Of a stretch of DNA of 64,000 nucleotides, positions 29,401 through 40,399 are shown in pieces (within the stretch, counting starts at the first letter, position 1; every line of letters begins with the position of its first letter). This stretch comes from Paralichthys olivaceus. Taxonomy: Eukaryota > Chordata > Actinopteri > Pleuronectiformes > Paralichthyidae. Below the pieces are notes generated by a model, which saw only the letters and a program-made list of their open reading frames with translations, was not told the DNA's origin and did no database searches. The stretch covers positions 18,186,001-18,250,000 of the forward strand of contig NC_091100.1 in NCBI RefSeq assembly GCF_024713975.1, read 5' to 3'. Both the position numbers and the translations under genes were made by a program.

Positions 29401-31805
29401 ACCACAGGTTCTTTTTCATGTTTGGAAGGAGAGGGTGAGGTGAGGGGTGTTCAGCTGCAACCTGCAACTTCAACACTAGATATCACTAAATTCTACACAC
29501 TGTACCTTTATTTGTTTGATAATAAAAGAACGGTTTGTCCCCTGAACATTTTTCACAAGGTGACATTATCAACTTACTTATTTTACTCATCACCCCAAAA
29601 CATTCTGTTCACTATAATCAACAATCAAGAAAAGCAATCATTTCTCAAACTTGAGAACCATCAAATTTTCTTTCAATTAACAAAACTGAAATATTTTCAA
29701 GCTGTAGTTTAAAATGTGTTTAGATCAACTAGTTGTTGCAGCTCTATAGATAAAAAAAAAATCCTTAATTTTCGGATGGATAAATAAAACTGATGCACTG
29801 CAACAATGAAACTCATGATCATCAGCCATCTCTGACACTCAGAACCTTTAACCTGCGGCTTTAACAGACCTCACTCCTGACCTCTCTACATTCCTCAGGC
29901 GAGCTGCATGGGGGTCTTCTGAGTTTGACTGAACTCGGTGCCCTCTCACTCAACTCCCCCCCATGAGGCTGGATGCTATAGTGGCAATACCATCTCATAA
30001 CATATTTACTCAGGCTGGGAAATAGGTGAACCATTAAGGCAAAAAGACGGTCATGGGACCAAGAAGACAACAAACTTGAAGAACCAGATCTGGGATGTTT
30101 ACAACACCGACAAAGGTCTCACAGAGGGCACAGCTCGAGCTTGTTTCAACAAAAAGATCAGTGTGTGTGTGTGTGTGGGGGGGAGCTAAATTTAAATAGT
30201 CTGACTTGATTTAAAGCTGTGTGTCTACAAGTGAGTGAGTGTTTACAAATCAACTAAAAGCACAGACAGCAGTCGAGACAATGTCAAAAGCTCTATATTC
30301 CTGAAATGGATTATATCCGTACTTGTTTTTTATTTTGAAAGCTCCTCGATATATCTATCAATGGGATAAACCCCTCATGGTGGCTGCAACATTTAAAAGT
30401 TAATATTAGGATTAAATTAATCAACAATGAAAGGTTATTTATTGAACATGTGCTCACGTCATGGGGACATTTAAAACAATCAGATCTACTTGATAAGGTG
30501 GAGGACTTTGATAATGATCTTATATACTTCTATAACAGATACACTTTGTAAGGTCTGCTTGTATAGGTGAGAACTGCAGCTACACACATGTGAGTGTATT
30601 GATGCATATCTTTGTCTGTTTTATGGGTTGTTTGTTTTTCTTCATTATTCTTCTTTTACCTGGTTCTGATTTTTCGTCAATTTGCTAAAATTCTTGTCAC
30701 TAAACCTTTGAGATCATTGTTGTGGAAAAAAACAATAAACTAAAAGTCATTAAAAAAAACCCTGGTTGGGATGGATCAGACAGGAAACAACCACATGTGT
30801 AAGCGTGTCTGGAGGAGATGAAATCCGCCGCTGACAGCTGGGGCCGCCAGGAGCTGCGCACCTCCACCATGGCCGGAGGAGGGCGCACCTGGGCGGCAGC
30901 GGGGGGAAATGTGACTCCGCTCCAGCCGCAGGCCCCCTGGCATCATGGAGAACAATGCTTTCCTCCTGCTAACTGAGCTAGCACGGCGTCGTTAGCCTGC
31001 CGCTAACAGACTCGCACACACGCCCGCCAGCTGATAACACTGTGAACGACAGTGAAAACGAGCGGGATCACGTGAGAGAAAACCCCGACGTGTGTTCATC
31101 CGCAGCGCAGCAGCAAAACACTGCCAGCTAACTAGCTAGCCAGGCTAAGCTAATTTTAGCACGCTACGCCACCACGGAGGTTTACAACGACGAGGAAACA
31201 CAAACACACGAGGTCATTATCTACCCCCTCGACACCAAATCCCCCGTCACACCACTGCAATAAAGCGAGTTGAGCTGTGTGATCAAATGTGTCTTCTCCG
31301 ACATGTGATTGTGTTCAGAGCAGCGCGGCGGCGGGCAGCTCGTTAACTACCACGTGGTTGCTGTTCATCTGGACTCAGATGTATTGACTTCGTGCGGAGG
31401 ATTTACATATTCCAGAGCCGAGCGGCTGCTAAACGCGCCCGGTGTCGCACAACATGTCGTAGGGGGGAGCTACGCGTAACAACGCGGGTGGTACCCACCG
31501 CGTGTCCCCTCGCCGAGGAGCGCGGCGGCAGCTGCCACAACAAGCTGCTAATGTCCACAACCACCGTGCCGCCAGGGTACCGCGGCGGAGCTAACGGCTA
31601 GCATGCTAACCGGAGTCAGACCGCAGCTCTCACACGCACACACACACGGGGACAGACACGCGCTACGGGCACATGAAGGAGCGGCGCGGTGTGTAGCCGC
31701 AGATCTGCTCACGCACCTGCAGAGACCCCCGATCACGTCCTTCTCCGTCTTCTTGAACTGCTGCAAGGACGACATCTTCTCGGTGGGCATCATGAAATAC
31801 TCCAT
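25797..31805 (-). CDS. tfap4: Transcription factor AP-4 (bHLH-leucine zipper)
   Basis: Seven coding exons, minus strand: 31717-31805, 28836-29001, 28541-28639, 28077-28247, 26500-26646, 26202-26372, 25797-25952. They join in frame to 332 residues, against 338 in human. The N-terminus MEYFMMPTEKM is diagnostic. The basic region and helix-loop-helix span about residues 45-103, including NSNERRRMQSINAGFQSLK with E57 and R60, the positions expected to contact an E-box. A first zipper follows to about 118, then the nuclear basic stretch SPKRRRAE, a second heptad region (LRREMLELRQQLDKE), a His/Pro-rich part with THHPTVIVPAP, and the conserved SVSTSRQNLDTIVQ and EEEQRRAVIV blocks. AP-4 binds CAGCTG as a homodimer and controls proliferation genes downstream of MYC (known). 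The ATG has A at -3 and G at +4. Identity is certain. Confidence 0.97.
26441..26487. repeat. (GT)n microsatellite beside tfap4 exon 5 donor
   Basis: A long GT run lies about 12 nt inside the intron after the exon 26500-26646. On the transcribed (minus) strand it is a CA repeat. Confidence 0.9.
29229..29510 (+). mobile_element. MITE family A, copy 2 (shorter, clear terminal inverted repeats)
   Basis: Lies in tfap4 intron 1. The ends AAAGGTCCAGTGTG (29231-29244) and CACACTGTACCTTT (29496-29509) are inverted repeats with one mismatch. It lacks an internal stretch of about 90 bp present in copies 1 and 3. Confidence 0.75.
30340..30760 (+). mobile_element. Possible LINE 3'-end fragment in tfap4 intron 1
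   Basis: A plus-strand open stretch with no start codon ends at a stop at 30549-30551. It encodes text such as PSWWLQHLKVNIRIKL and FDNDLIYFYNRYTL, and is followed by an AT-rich tail with AATAAA-like and poly(A)-like ends near 30733-30760. This has the layout of the C-terminal end of a LINE ORF2 plus 3' tail. The family was not identified with certainty. Confidence 0.4.
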
Positions 31806-32010
31806 GCTTTCACAGCCACCTTCTCCAGCCCGTGTTTCCCGTCTCCTCTGCCTCCACCGCGTCCCTCGCTCGCTCGCTCGCTACGATGTTCTGCTCCTCG
31901 CCCGCACGGATCTCACGCGTCTCCTCAGCGGCGCATGTCTGCGGATCCCGCGGCAGGAGCGTGTGGATGTTCGACAGCTGCGCTCACAAAAACACACGTA
32001 AGTTGAAGCT
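30830..32010 (-). promoter_or_regulatory. tfap4: tfap4 CpG island, promoter and first intron start
   Basis: CpG-rich DNA covers exon 1, its 5' flank and about 0.9 kb of intron 1. It contains CACGTG E-boxes at 31069-31074 and 31351-31356. CAGCTG sites occur at 30835, 31028, 31529 and 31975, and continue upstream at 32027, 32145 and 32170. A short (AGCG)n run in the 5' UTR lies near 31863-31882. No TATA box was seen and no upstream ATG occurs in the proximal 5' UTR. Confidence 0.75.
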
Positions 32011-34299
32011 GTGTTGCTTCTTCACACAGCTGATGGGGTTCCCTCCAATGTGTGTGTGGCCTCTTGCCTCCGCCTATTGCCTCACTGTGTGTGTGTGTGT
32101 GTCTGCTGCCTCCGCCTACTACTCTGTGTGTGTGTGTGTGCGTGCAGCTGATCCATGTGAGGCGGGAAACAGCTGGTTGGAATCAGAGACCGTTTTCCGG
32201 AAAACAGAACAAACAAACCTTTCTGTGTAAATGCGGTGGAACAAATCAAGCCCTCACATACCCCAGCCATTATATACAAATACACACATGCATATATGAA
32301 TATGTGAGTGTGTGTGTGTTTTTGTTTGTTTGCAAGAATGAAATTGATCCACTTCATAAAAGAGTGACTATTATTATTGTGTGTATTCACTTGTTCTTTT
32401 TACATCTTCACACTGAGTGTTCTTATCTAGTATATTTATTTCATAATTGCACTTTTTATTCTGTTACAGTATATTGGTTTTTCTGTTGTTTTGTCTTTTA
32501 CTACTATAGCCAGTTTATTGTTGCTATAGTTTTATACATGATTGCATTTGTTTTAGCCAGTGTGTGTCAATAAACCTCTTCTATCTTCAGTGAGGAAGGA
32601 ACAACACTACATCACTAATGCTGAAAGTTTACTATAGTTTGCATTTCATTTGAATGTATTTATTTGCAGTTGCATAACATGATTCAAAACCCCATTTGTA
32701 TCTATTGTCTTCTGTCTCTTTGTGTGATTGTGTGTGTGTGTGTGTGGTTGTTTCACGCCATGTTGTGGCTGTATTTTGTCATCATTTTCCATCTCCTTGG
32801 GTCTCTCTGTGGTTGTTTGTGTGTCTGTAACATTTGGCAGGTAAAGCACAGGGGCCCTCTGAGCCATTGGGCCCATGGACCAGTCCCTTTGGATAATCAA
32901 TTCATGACTCAACCAGATAGAAAACTGAAATGATAAAGATCTAAAGGTAACACCTGTATTATTACTATTACATCTTCGATCCACATCAATAGATGCTCAC
33001 CAATCTTTTTATCCAGTGCTGGCTCCAAACATAAAACCTAACCTAATACTTTTTTACACTATACTGTAAAGCACAGAATGTGAAAATTACATTATTTTGT
33101 TCAAACAATATCTTTCTGTGTGTTAATAAAAGGCATATTAGAACAGTTGACTAATAACTTAAATGACCATAGAAAATGCATTTCTCCATTTTTGGTCAAA
33201 ATCAGCTTTTCATTTTATAGTTAGAACCTGTTAGACACAATTAATAATTCATAATTAATTTTAGCAGCAGTGAAATGTGCCTCTGTGACTTAAAATGAAG
33301 CAATATATTATTAGATCATTTAAATAGTCTTTAGTAGCCTTACATGCACACAACTGTGTGAAGTTGTAGTTTGCAATGCCCACTTTGCTCCTTGAACACA
33401 AAAGTTGCAAACTGAAAAATAGATGATTTATTAAAAGGTGCATTCATTTCCAGGTTGGACAACATTTAGCTATGGAGGGAGACAATGAGGTAATGTCCTC
33501 TATGTTAGAGCTGACAGCATGAACAGACCAGCATTGAGCAGCAGGTGGCAGTACTGCACCATAACGTTTGTTTCCAACAATGTGGATTTCGTCATTTACG
33601 TGGACAAATACTGTCAAAACTGTAGGGCCACACTTTTTGTGCATAGATGCAAAACAACCTGTCAGTGAAATGAAATTTTAGATAGTAATGGAAATAATGA
33701 ATAGAGTGGATCCAAAATAATTAACAACAACAACAACAATGATTTTTAGTTGTTAACCCTGAATTGAAAAAAGAAAAATGTCTAATCCTGAGATAAATAT
33801 TTTTTTTATTTAATTGGAGTGATAAATCTACATGTGTAGGGACAGACAGGGATTGTTTTCCCGGATCTTTTCGGCAAAATAATTATCACAACCTCTTAAT
33901 TACTGTAATTAACCCTGTTCTCTCTCATCTTGACTGGTCTAGATAATCTTCTACAGAGGCTCCTCTGATTTAGAGCTCAGAAAATGTTGGACCTGTCGTT
34001 TGCATCCATGCTAGTTTGAGGCTTAAAAAAATAAACATGTTAAAAAAACCTTTTTGAACTAAAAGTTACTGGCTCGTGGTTTTGTGCATACATGTGTATA
34101 TAGTGAAGACTTTAGAGTTTAAGGAATTTGATAATGTGTATGTTAAGGTAAGGGTTAGTGTGTAACTGTTTTTTAGTGGTAAAGTGGTAAGTAAAAGGTA
34201 AGGTTTCAATATATTGTCGTCAAACTGCAGTATATGAATCCAGTGAATACTTTCCAATGAGAAGCTGTCTTCAGTCAGTGACTCTTTTTTACAGAGGGC

Positions 34300-34610
34300 T
34301 GATAATGTGAGCTTCATCACATGGTGCATCAAACATAATGACATCACAGTGAAGTTGACCTTTTGCATATAAAATATCAACACCTCATCATTTTGTCTTA
34401 TTCAACATTTGTGTTGAATTTAATTCTTGCATGAATTCCTCACGTGTTTGGTGAGGTCACAGTGACCTTTGATCTCTGATCAACAAAATCGAATCAGTCC
34501 AACTTAAGGTCAAGTGAAAGTATGAGCCAAAACTGAAGAAATCCCCTCAAGGCATTCCTGAGACAAGACATTCATGAGAAGAGGACTCGGAGTAAAACAG
34601 AACGCTTCCA
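34300..34610 (+). repeat. Dispersed fish repeat carrying a perfect ERE and a DR1
   Basis: The text 'gaggtcacagtgacctttga' and 'ccctcaaggcattcctgaga' matches a repeat I recognise as common in fish. It includes AGGTCACAGTGACCT at 34454-34468, followed directly by TTGATCT, which with the preceding TGACCT forms a DR1 on the other strand. The outer boundaries are approximate. Confidence 0.5.
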
Positions 34611-34628
34611 GCCACTGATTCCATTGAG

Positions 34629-34720
34629 CAGGACACTCATGTCCACCTGCAGGACACTCATGTCCACCTGCAGGACACTCATGTCCACCTGCAGGACACT
34701 CATGTCCACCTGCAGGACGG
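34629..34720. repeat. 21-bp minisatellite, four perfect copies plus a partial one
   Basis: Copies start at 34629, 34650, 34671 and 34692, with a truncated fifth at 34713. Each unit holds the inverted repeat GGACA..TGTCC with loop CTCA, and each junction forms CCTGCAGG. Confidence 0.95.
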
Positions 34721-35108
34721 CCTGGTGTTCCTCAGTGGGATGTTGTGGTTGTAGTTTACTCCAGTGTACTCATGTTCAAACAGTGACTGACGCGGAGCCT
34801 TGCAAAGAAACTTAGTACATGCCCATTCAACTTTATCTAAATTAACAGGTCAAGACATGGTTTTCTTTGTCTTCAATTCAACCTACCATGTTCACTGCTC
34901 ACAGCGAGCTACGATAATATATATTTCTACCTGTATTGTATTGTTTCATCCTCTCTTTGCCTACTGCTTGTCATCAATCCACTTTCTCAAGCCGTTTCTG
35001 AGTTTCTCATAGTCTTACTTCATGAAATTTGCCTGGATGCTGAAAAGTTTGTTCCTTAATAAAAAGCTAAAGTAAAGTAAACACACCTGAAGTAGGGTTT
35101 CATAGGTT

Positions 35109-36058
35109 TTTATTTTTTCCCCATGCAATAAATCTTTACAACACCATAGTAAAAACTAAAAAAATTATATATTATATATTGTACAAGGACATATACAAAT
35201 ATTTGTCCCTTATTCCCGCCCAAATTTATAAAAATGATTCTCTCCCCTTTTCTCCACCTATCTTGTTTGAGTATGACAAACACAAAGCGCAACATATATA
35301 ACCTTCCTCCTTTCACCTTAAAATAGCATATTTTTTGGAATACAACAAACCTAATAATGGGCTACTCCTCATACAAGAAATCCACTCCATCCTACATTTA
35401 GATATGTTAGTCTATCTGCAGATAATCAGATGCAGCAACTCTTCCACAAAGCACTGACATAGTATTACAGCTCCACATCAGGAAATACTTCAGAATTGAA
35501 AATATTCCGAGATGCGTCACATGCATCATTAACAACAGAGCAGGAGAACACATCTTAAATAAATGGCAAGTGCATTCTTAATTTTTAACACACAATAATT
35601 CTCAATTTTCAAAAATGACATTAGTAAAAGTGAAGATGGGCTTGATGCTGCAGACGAGGAGCAGATACACAGCAGATACTATACAGGTCCATAGATTCAT
35701 TACATACTAAACTCCCTAACATCCATGAAGGCTGCATTCTTACAAAAAGTAAACAGTTGAACATGTGTTCAGACGTTATGATTACATGCATTCAAACAGG
35801 CGTTTCCTTTGGCAGAGAGAAACTTGGAATGTTTAAAGATTTGACAAAATCTTGTCAAAAAAAAAAAAACAGAAATCTAAAATCATCAAATGACTATCAG
35901 TGTCATTGAGAATAGTAGTGACCTTTAATAACCCTTCAACAGCTCCGTTATGATAAATTATGACCTTTAAAGCTTTATATTACTAACGTAAATGCAGGTT
36001 TGATCATCCTTCATCGACAGAGTAAAGCATGAAACCCTGATATTGACTAGTGCAAAGA
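35109..36058 (-). other. mvb12a: mvb12a 3' UTR (predicted) and poly(A) signal
   Basis: AT-rich non-coding sequence runs from the mvb12a stop to a minus-strand AATAAA at 35109-35114, about 950 nt. The extent is inferred from the signal. Confidence 0.5.
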
Positions 36059-37672
36059 TCACTGAGCTGATGTGACGCCTCCTGCTGGCAGAGATGGTCT
36101 GGTCCTCTTGGCAGCAAATTCCTCCACAGCAAATGTGTAGTTATACTAAAGAAATACCACAGTGAGTACATTCATCCAAAAGTTTAAGCATCACTTCTCA
36201 GGTTAAACAATATGAACAATATGTTCTCAACAATCTGGCTGATATCAAGTGTCACATGTGAGCCTACCTCATTTTCAATGTCTTGGAGGGACTTTATACG
36301 AATGTTGTTTATTTGAGAGTTCAGCTGAAGAGCCTATGAGAGAGAGATGTCAGCACATGTTTAGGGACCACAACAAAAACACTGCTGTGTTTTTAAATGG
36401 AATCCATCAATATCAAACCCACCGTCCCGTTCGCCTGGGCATCAAACTTTGGGTGCAGACTGAAGGGAACTCCATCGAGAGCTGCAGAGAGTGGGGGGGG
36501 GTTACAGTAGAGTGTGAGTGGGCTGCCTCCAGTGACAAACTGTGACACATCCATAACAGTATTGAGTACCTGTAATTCCCTGGATGCTGCTGTCAGCAGG
36601 TTTGTCCAAGTTGTCCTTGATTTGAAGGCTGCGGCGTCTCTGACTAATTTTACCATACGGCTGTGGAGGGGGGTTGCTGTGGAAACAAATACAAAGATAT
36701 TACAAGAATAAAATAATCATTCATGCACTTTTATTTTTTAAAAGATTTTCGAGATACACAGTCAAATGATGATTTTTCAAATCCCTCTGACTTGTTATCT
36801 TATCTAGTCATGTCTTATAAAAAGTGTTATACCTGGGTCTGAGGGGCAGAGGAGGAAACTGCTGATCCAGTGAGATTCTGCGGATGTCCAAGCTCACGCT
36901 TCGGGGTTTGGCTTGAGGCATGGGGTTAGAAAACGGTCCCTTTTTGCACCACAACACGTAACCATTGATTTCTCTGTGGTGAGGACACATGGAATGATAC
37001 ACTGATAAACGTACAGTACAAAAGAGAATAGCTCATCTCTGTTGATGGGATTTAAGAAATGCATCGACACAACCTGTGCAAGTCAAATGTTGGAGTGTGT
37101 GTGCTACCAACCCCACGTATGTGTAGTGCTGCAACATCATTTTGCTTTTGGCTGTCAGTTTGATGTCCAGCACAGCTGTGTCAACGCTGCCGACTGGGAC
37201 GACACGCGCACACACCCGCTTCTTCTTAGAGACACAGGCCTCTGACACACAAACAGAGAAAAACCTTTTCAGACATTAACTCTGGAAAATGTCCAGAACA
37301 TTCAGGCGAACGCTGGCGTCTGGGTAGAGCACGCAGGAGGCGGGACATGACGTATAAATTCTGCTGTGGAAATCATCATGTGTTTTTGTTTACAGCCACA
37401 CCGGCTTTGGCCCTTTTCACCAAAATCTCTTTAAACGTGTCTTTACAAGTTCACATCTTCTTTGCAGTCTTCTAAATGTATGACACCTCTTTTCACCCTG
37501 AGTTATTTGTATTATTTTTGTTTTTATTTAATTTTGTGCACCCATCAGTACGCCAATGCCGTGAATTTTCCATGTTTTCAGTGCACATATTAAAACTGCT
37601 AACGAGAGAACATAAAAAAATCCAAAAAGTAAATAAGACACATAATCATAAAATCTGCAATAAATATAGAAA

Positions 37673-37704
<32 letters not shown>

Positions 37705-38699
37705 CATGCTCACTTGCTTCAAGGTGCTCTGCGATAAAGCAGTAACCATGGGGAATCGAGTCTTTGTCTGAGAGAAGCCGAATGTCAGAAATCACCATAC
37801 CACCATTCAAGTCCTATAAAAAGAGAGAGACTCAGTCCATGTGTGCACCACAGGAGGGACGAGTGCAGAGAACAAAAGAAAACATACATACAAGACAGAA
37901 ATAAAATGGTTATGAAAAGTGTCTCTTTAATCTGATGAACTGTTACCTTGCTGTAACAGAGGTAATATCCAGACTTTATCGCAAAGCTGCGTGTGAAGTT
38001 CGCCGCTGATCCGTCTTCTGTGATGCTGATCTGCAGATGGACAGAGAGAGAGAAGAGTCAACGGAACGAGGCCTAAGTATATACCTGTTTATCAGAAGCA
38101 AGCAGCGATTCAGAAACACACATGTCCACTTGAAGACAAGAGAAAAACAAACCCTGCACCAATGGGTGCCATTCAGAAAACAGTTATTATATAATAGATT
38201 GTTGATGTTGTTCATTCAAATAACATGATGAGACATTTACATTGAGCAGCTGCAGAACATCCTGGTTTTCTGTCAGGATGTTTTGAAGAGGAAGTTTACA
38301 GTCAGTTGAAGGAACGTTTAAACAACCAGCGTGTTTCTGAAGGTCAGGTTTACAGTTCATCAAAACACAAACTGACCTACATGAAGTGTGCAGCTACGTC
38401 TGGTACAATTTTATGTCAACTGTTGCACCATTTTCTCAGTATCTGACATTGTTGACATAACATTTTAACATAATTTTATCAGTCAAGGAATAAAAGATTC
38501 TCACACTACTCATATTTATTTGGAAGCTATACCTAAATGGTCTAACACTCCAGAGAGGTATTGTGTATGGCCCTCTCTATAAGCCTTTATTCTAGATCTC
38601 TGCTTGTACCATGATGAAGTCTTTGGGGCAGGTGCTGGTGTTGGAGGTCCACGCCACTGCCGTAATTGGCCGGATGACCCCACGCTCCATCATGGACAT
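36059..38699 (-). CDS. mvb12a: Multivesicular body subunit 12A (ESCRT-I subunit)
   Basis: Nine coding exons, minus strand: 38610-38699, 37947-38030, 37714-37813, 37112-37241, 36833-36973, 36570-36676, 36423-36481, 36268-36333, 36059-36145. All phases join, giving 287 residues (human about 273). The N-terminal MABP domain shows [23 protein letters not shown] and [20 protein letters not shown], as in MVB12A. A proline-rich linker (PPLPLRPR) could bind SH3 domains. The C-terminal UMA domain holds [13 protein letters not shown] and [22 protein letters not shown]12 subunits join TSG101, VPS28 and VPS37 in ESCRT-I and sort ubiquitinated cargo at endosomes (known). The 'DTAVLDIKL' and 'GYVLWCKK' blocks favour the A over the B paralogue. 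The ATG is the first codon of its exon, so a non-coding exon precedes it. Confidence 0.93.
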
Positions 38700-39399
38700 C
38701 TGAGGGAGAAAAGGAAAGAAATGTTTATCAGGAAGTTCGGAGGAAAAGAGAACAGAATGGTGGGCACACACATGGATGTGTAAATAAAATCTTGTCAGTC
38801 TTTTCACTGTCCGCAGTTTTCAGTAATGTTACATTCCAGTAAAAGCATTTTCGCGGGTGTACAGACGACACGATTGTGGTGGCGTAGGGGCAGGAGTGTG
38901 TGCTCTGTCTGAACTTGATGGCATCATGAGAGTTGTTGTGTCCTCCAGGCTACCATTCCCAGCCTAAAAATCTGTTATCTCAAGGCAACATTGTCTGGGA
39001 CAGAAAGAGCCAATTCAGTCTAAATAGTTGCATCAACCCTAAACTTTCAAGGACAGAGGGAAAGTGTTCAGTGCAAGAATTCATCCTGACTACAGCAGCG
39101 AGTCAGTTCATGAGAAAGTGACTGTTTAACCAACCTTTTTAAAGTTTATTTGATAAAAAACATATTCTAGTCAAAAACATCCTTCCTAGTTTGCTGATTT
39201 CAATTGCTGACCAGTTCTCCTCATGACATATTCTCATTTACATATGAAAATTGCTTGATATTTATTATTGATTATTATACGTTCAGAGGCTGAAACTGAC
39301 CTCAGTTTTCATGAGATGGAGAAAAGTTTAGTAAATAAAATGAAAATCAGGTCTCTGAACCCTGACTATTTCACAGTGGTTTTAAAATATATAAGCAAG

Positions 39400-39442
<43 letters not shown>
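39400..39442. repeat. (AT)n microsatellite
   Basis: Nearly uninterrupted TA repeats with a single G, in the first intron of mvb12a. Another TA tract lies at 40738-40772. Confidence 0.9.
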
Positions 39443-39997
39443 ATATGACACCTTTGGCCTATCAGCTCAGAGTAAGAAAAAATATATCATCAATAAACAA
39501 AGCATTCTTATATAGATCCTCCTCAGAATAGACACTTGCAACCATCGCTGTTTTGTGTTTGTTTCTGTTTTATCATTACATATTTTTATTATTGTCATGC
39601 ATTTATCTTAATCACCCTGGATGATGATAATCTAACATTATTTTGTTGTTTTTTTGTTGTATCCTCAAAAACTCGATCAATACTAAAGTTAAATAAATAA
39701 ATGACAATGAGGAAAAGAAAAGGAAGTGAACAAGAAGTATGAGAATATCGGCTGATCGAACAAAGAGCTCGTTACTCGAACCAGACACCAGTGTATTGCA
39801 CCCATCAGTGTGAGTTAGTATCAGGGTGTGAAGTCACACGAGTCATGTACAGGTGAATCAATCCTGGCTGCGTGTTGACAGTTTCACTGCTTTAGACGAA
39901 ACACGATCACACTTCCCACAGTTTTACACGATTCATAATAACAGGGAGTGTTGAGTCGTTTTCCATGTCCCTCCATGAGAAGAAGAGTTGAGCTCAC

Positions 39998-40200
39998 CTT
40001 TGTTCCTTTGACTAAACTTCGCTGTTCCTGGTTTGAAATGAGCTCAGGTCCCGTGTGCTGAGTGAACAAGTGAACTCCTTCAGAGACAAACTCACTCTGA
40101 GTGTGTGCTCGCTTCTGTCTCTTCAGGAAGCTGACGTTCCACAGGAAAACTACTTTTTAGGGACCAGTCGAAACGTCCTGGTCTTCTTCGTCAAAGCAGG
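39998..40200 (-). other. mvb12a: Probable non-coding first exon of mvb12a
   Basis: A strong minus-strand donor (AACAAAG then GTGAGC) ends a segment at 39998. Joined to the exon starting at 38699 it places AAAG before the ATG, a good initiation context. The upstream limit is a guess; no ATG occurs near the donor. Confidence 0.5.
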
Positions 40201-40247
40201 AAGTAGTGAATCCATTCTGACTGCAACTCCCGTCAGGCCACGGGGCA

Positions 40248-40255
40248 TGACGTCA
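40248..40255. promoter_or_regulatory. mvb12a: Full palindromic CRE in putative mvb12a promoter
   Basis: TGACGTCA is an exact CREB/ATF consensus, about 250 bp upstream of the inferred exon 1 donor, in a locally CpG-containing stretch. Confidence 0.5.
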
Positions 40256-40399
40256 TACGGTCAGACGTAAATACCACCAACTCAAGTCTGAAGCTGAACG
40301 CAAGAGGGCAGCATCACACCTGTGTTAGAATAAACATGTCCATGTTTAAGATTTAAGAATAAGATCCCACTCACAGCATGCAACATGCAAACATGGGGA

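Larger units (their letters stand above)
32176..35108. other. Intergenic DNA between tfap4 and mvb12a
   Basis: No coding exon was recognised. It holds GT tracts (32703-32727 and others), a CTCF-like motif at 33538-33551, a dispersed repeat with nuclear-receptor half-sites at about 34300-34610, and a minisatellite at 34629-34720. The human neighbour of TFAP4 (GLIS2) was not found here. Confidence 0.5.

Noticed and set aside
31392-32573. Several plus-strand open frames across the tfap4 promoter and exon 1
   Set aside because: GC-rich CpG-island DNA with few stops, followed by GT repeats. The frames start on weak codons and match nothing.
34624-34815. Frame with repeated STCRTLM units
   Set aside because: Arises from the 21-bp minisatellite, whose unit length is a multiple of three; no start context or homology.
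38222-38290. Apparent extra mvb12a exon encoding [11 protein letters not shown]
   Set aside because: The flanking exons (38610-38699 and 37947-38030) already join in frame and match the MVB12A order without it; the stretch has no convincing splice pair.
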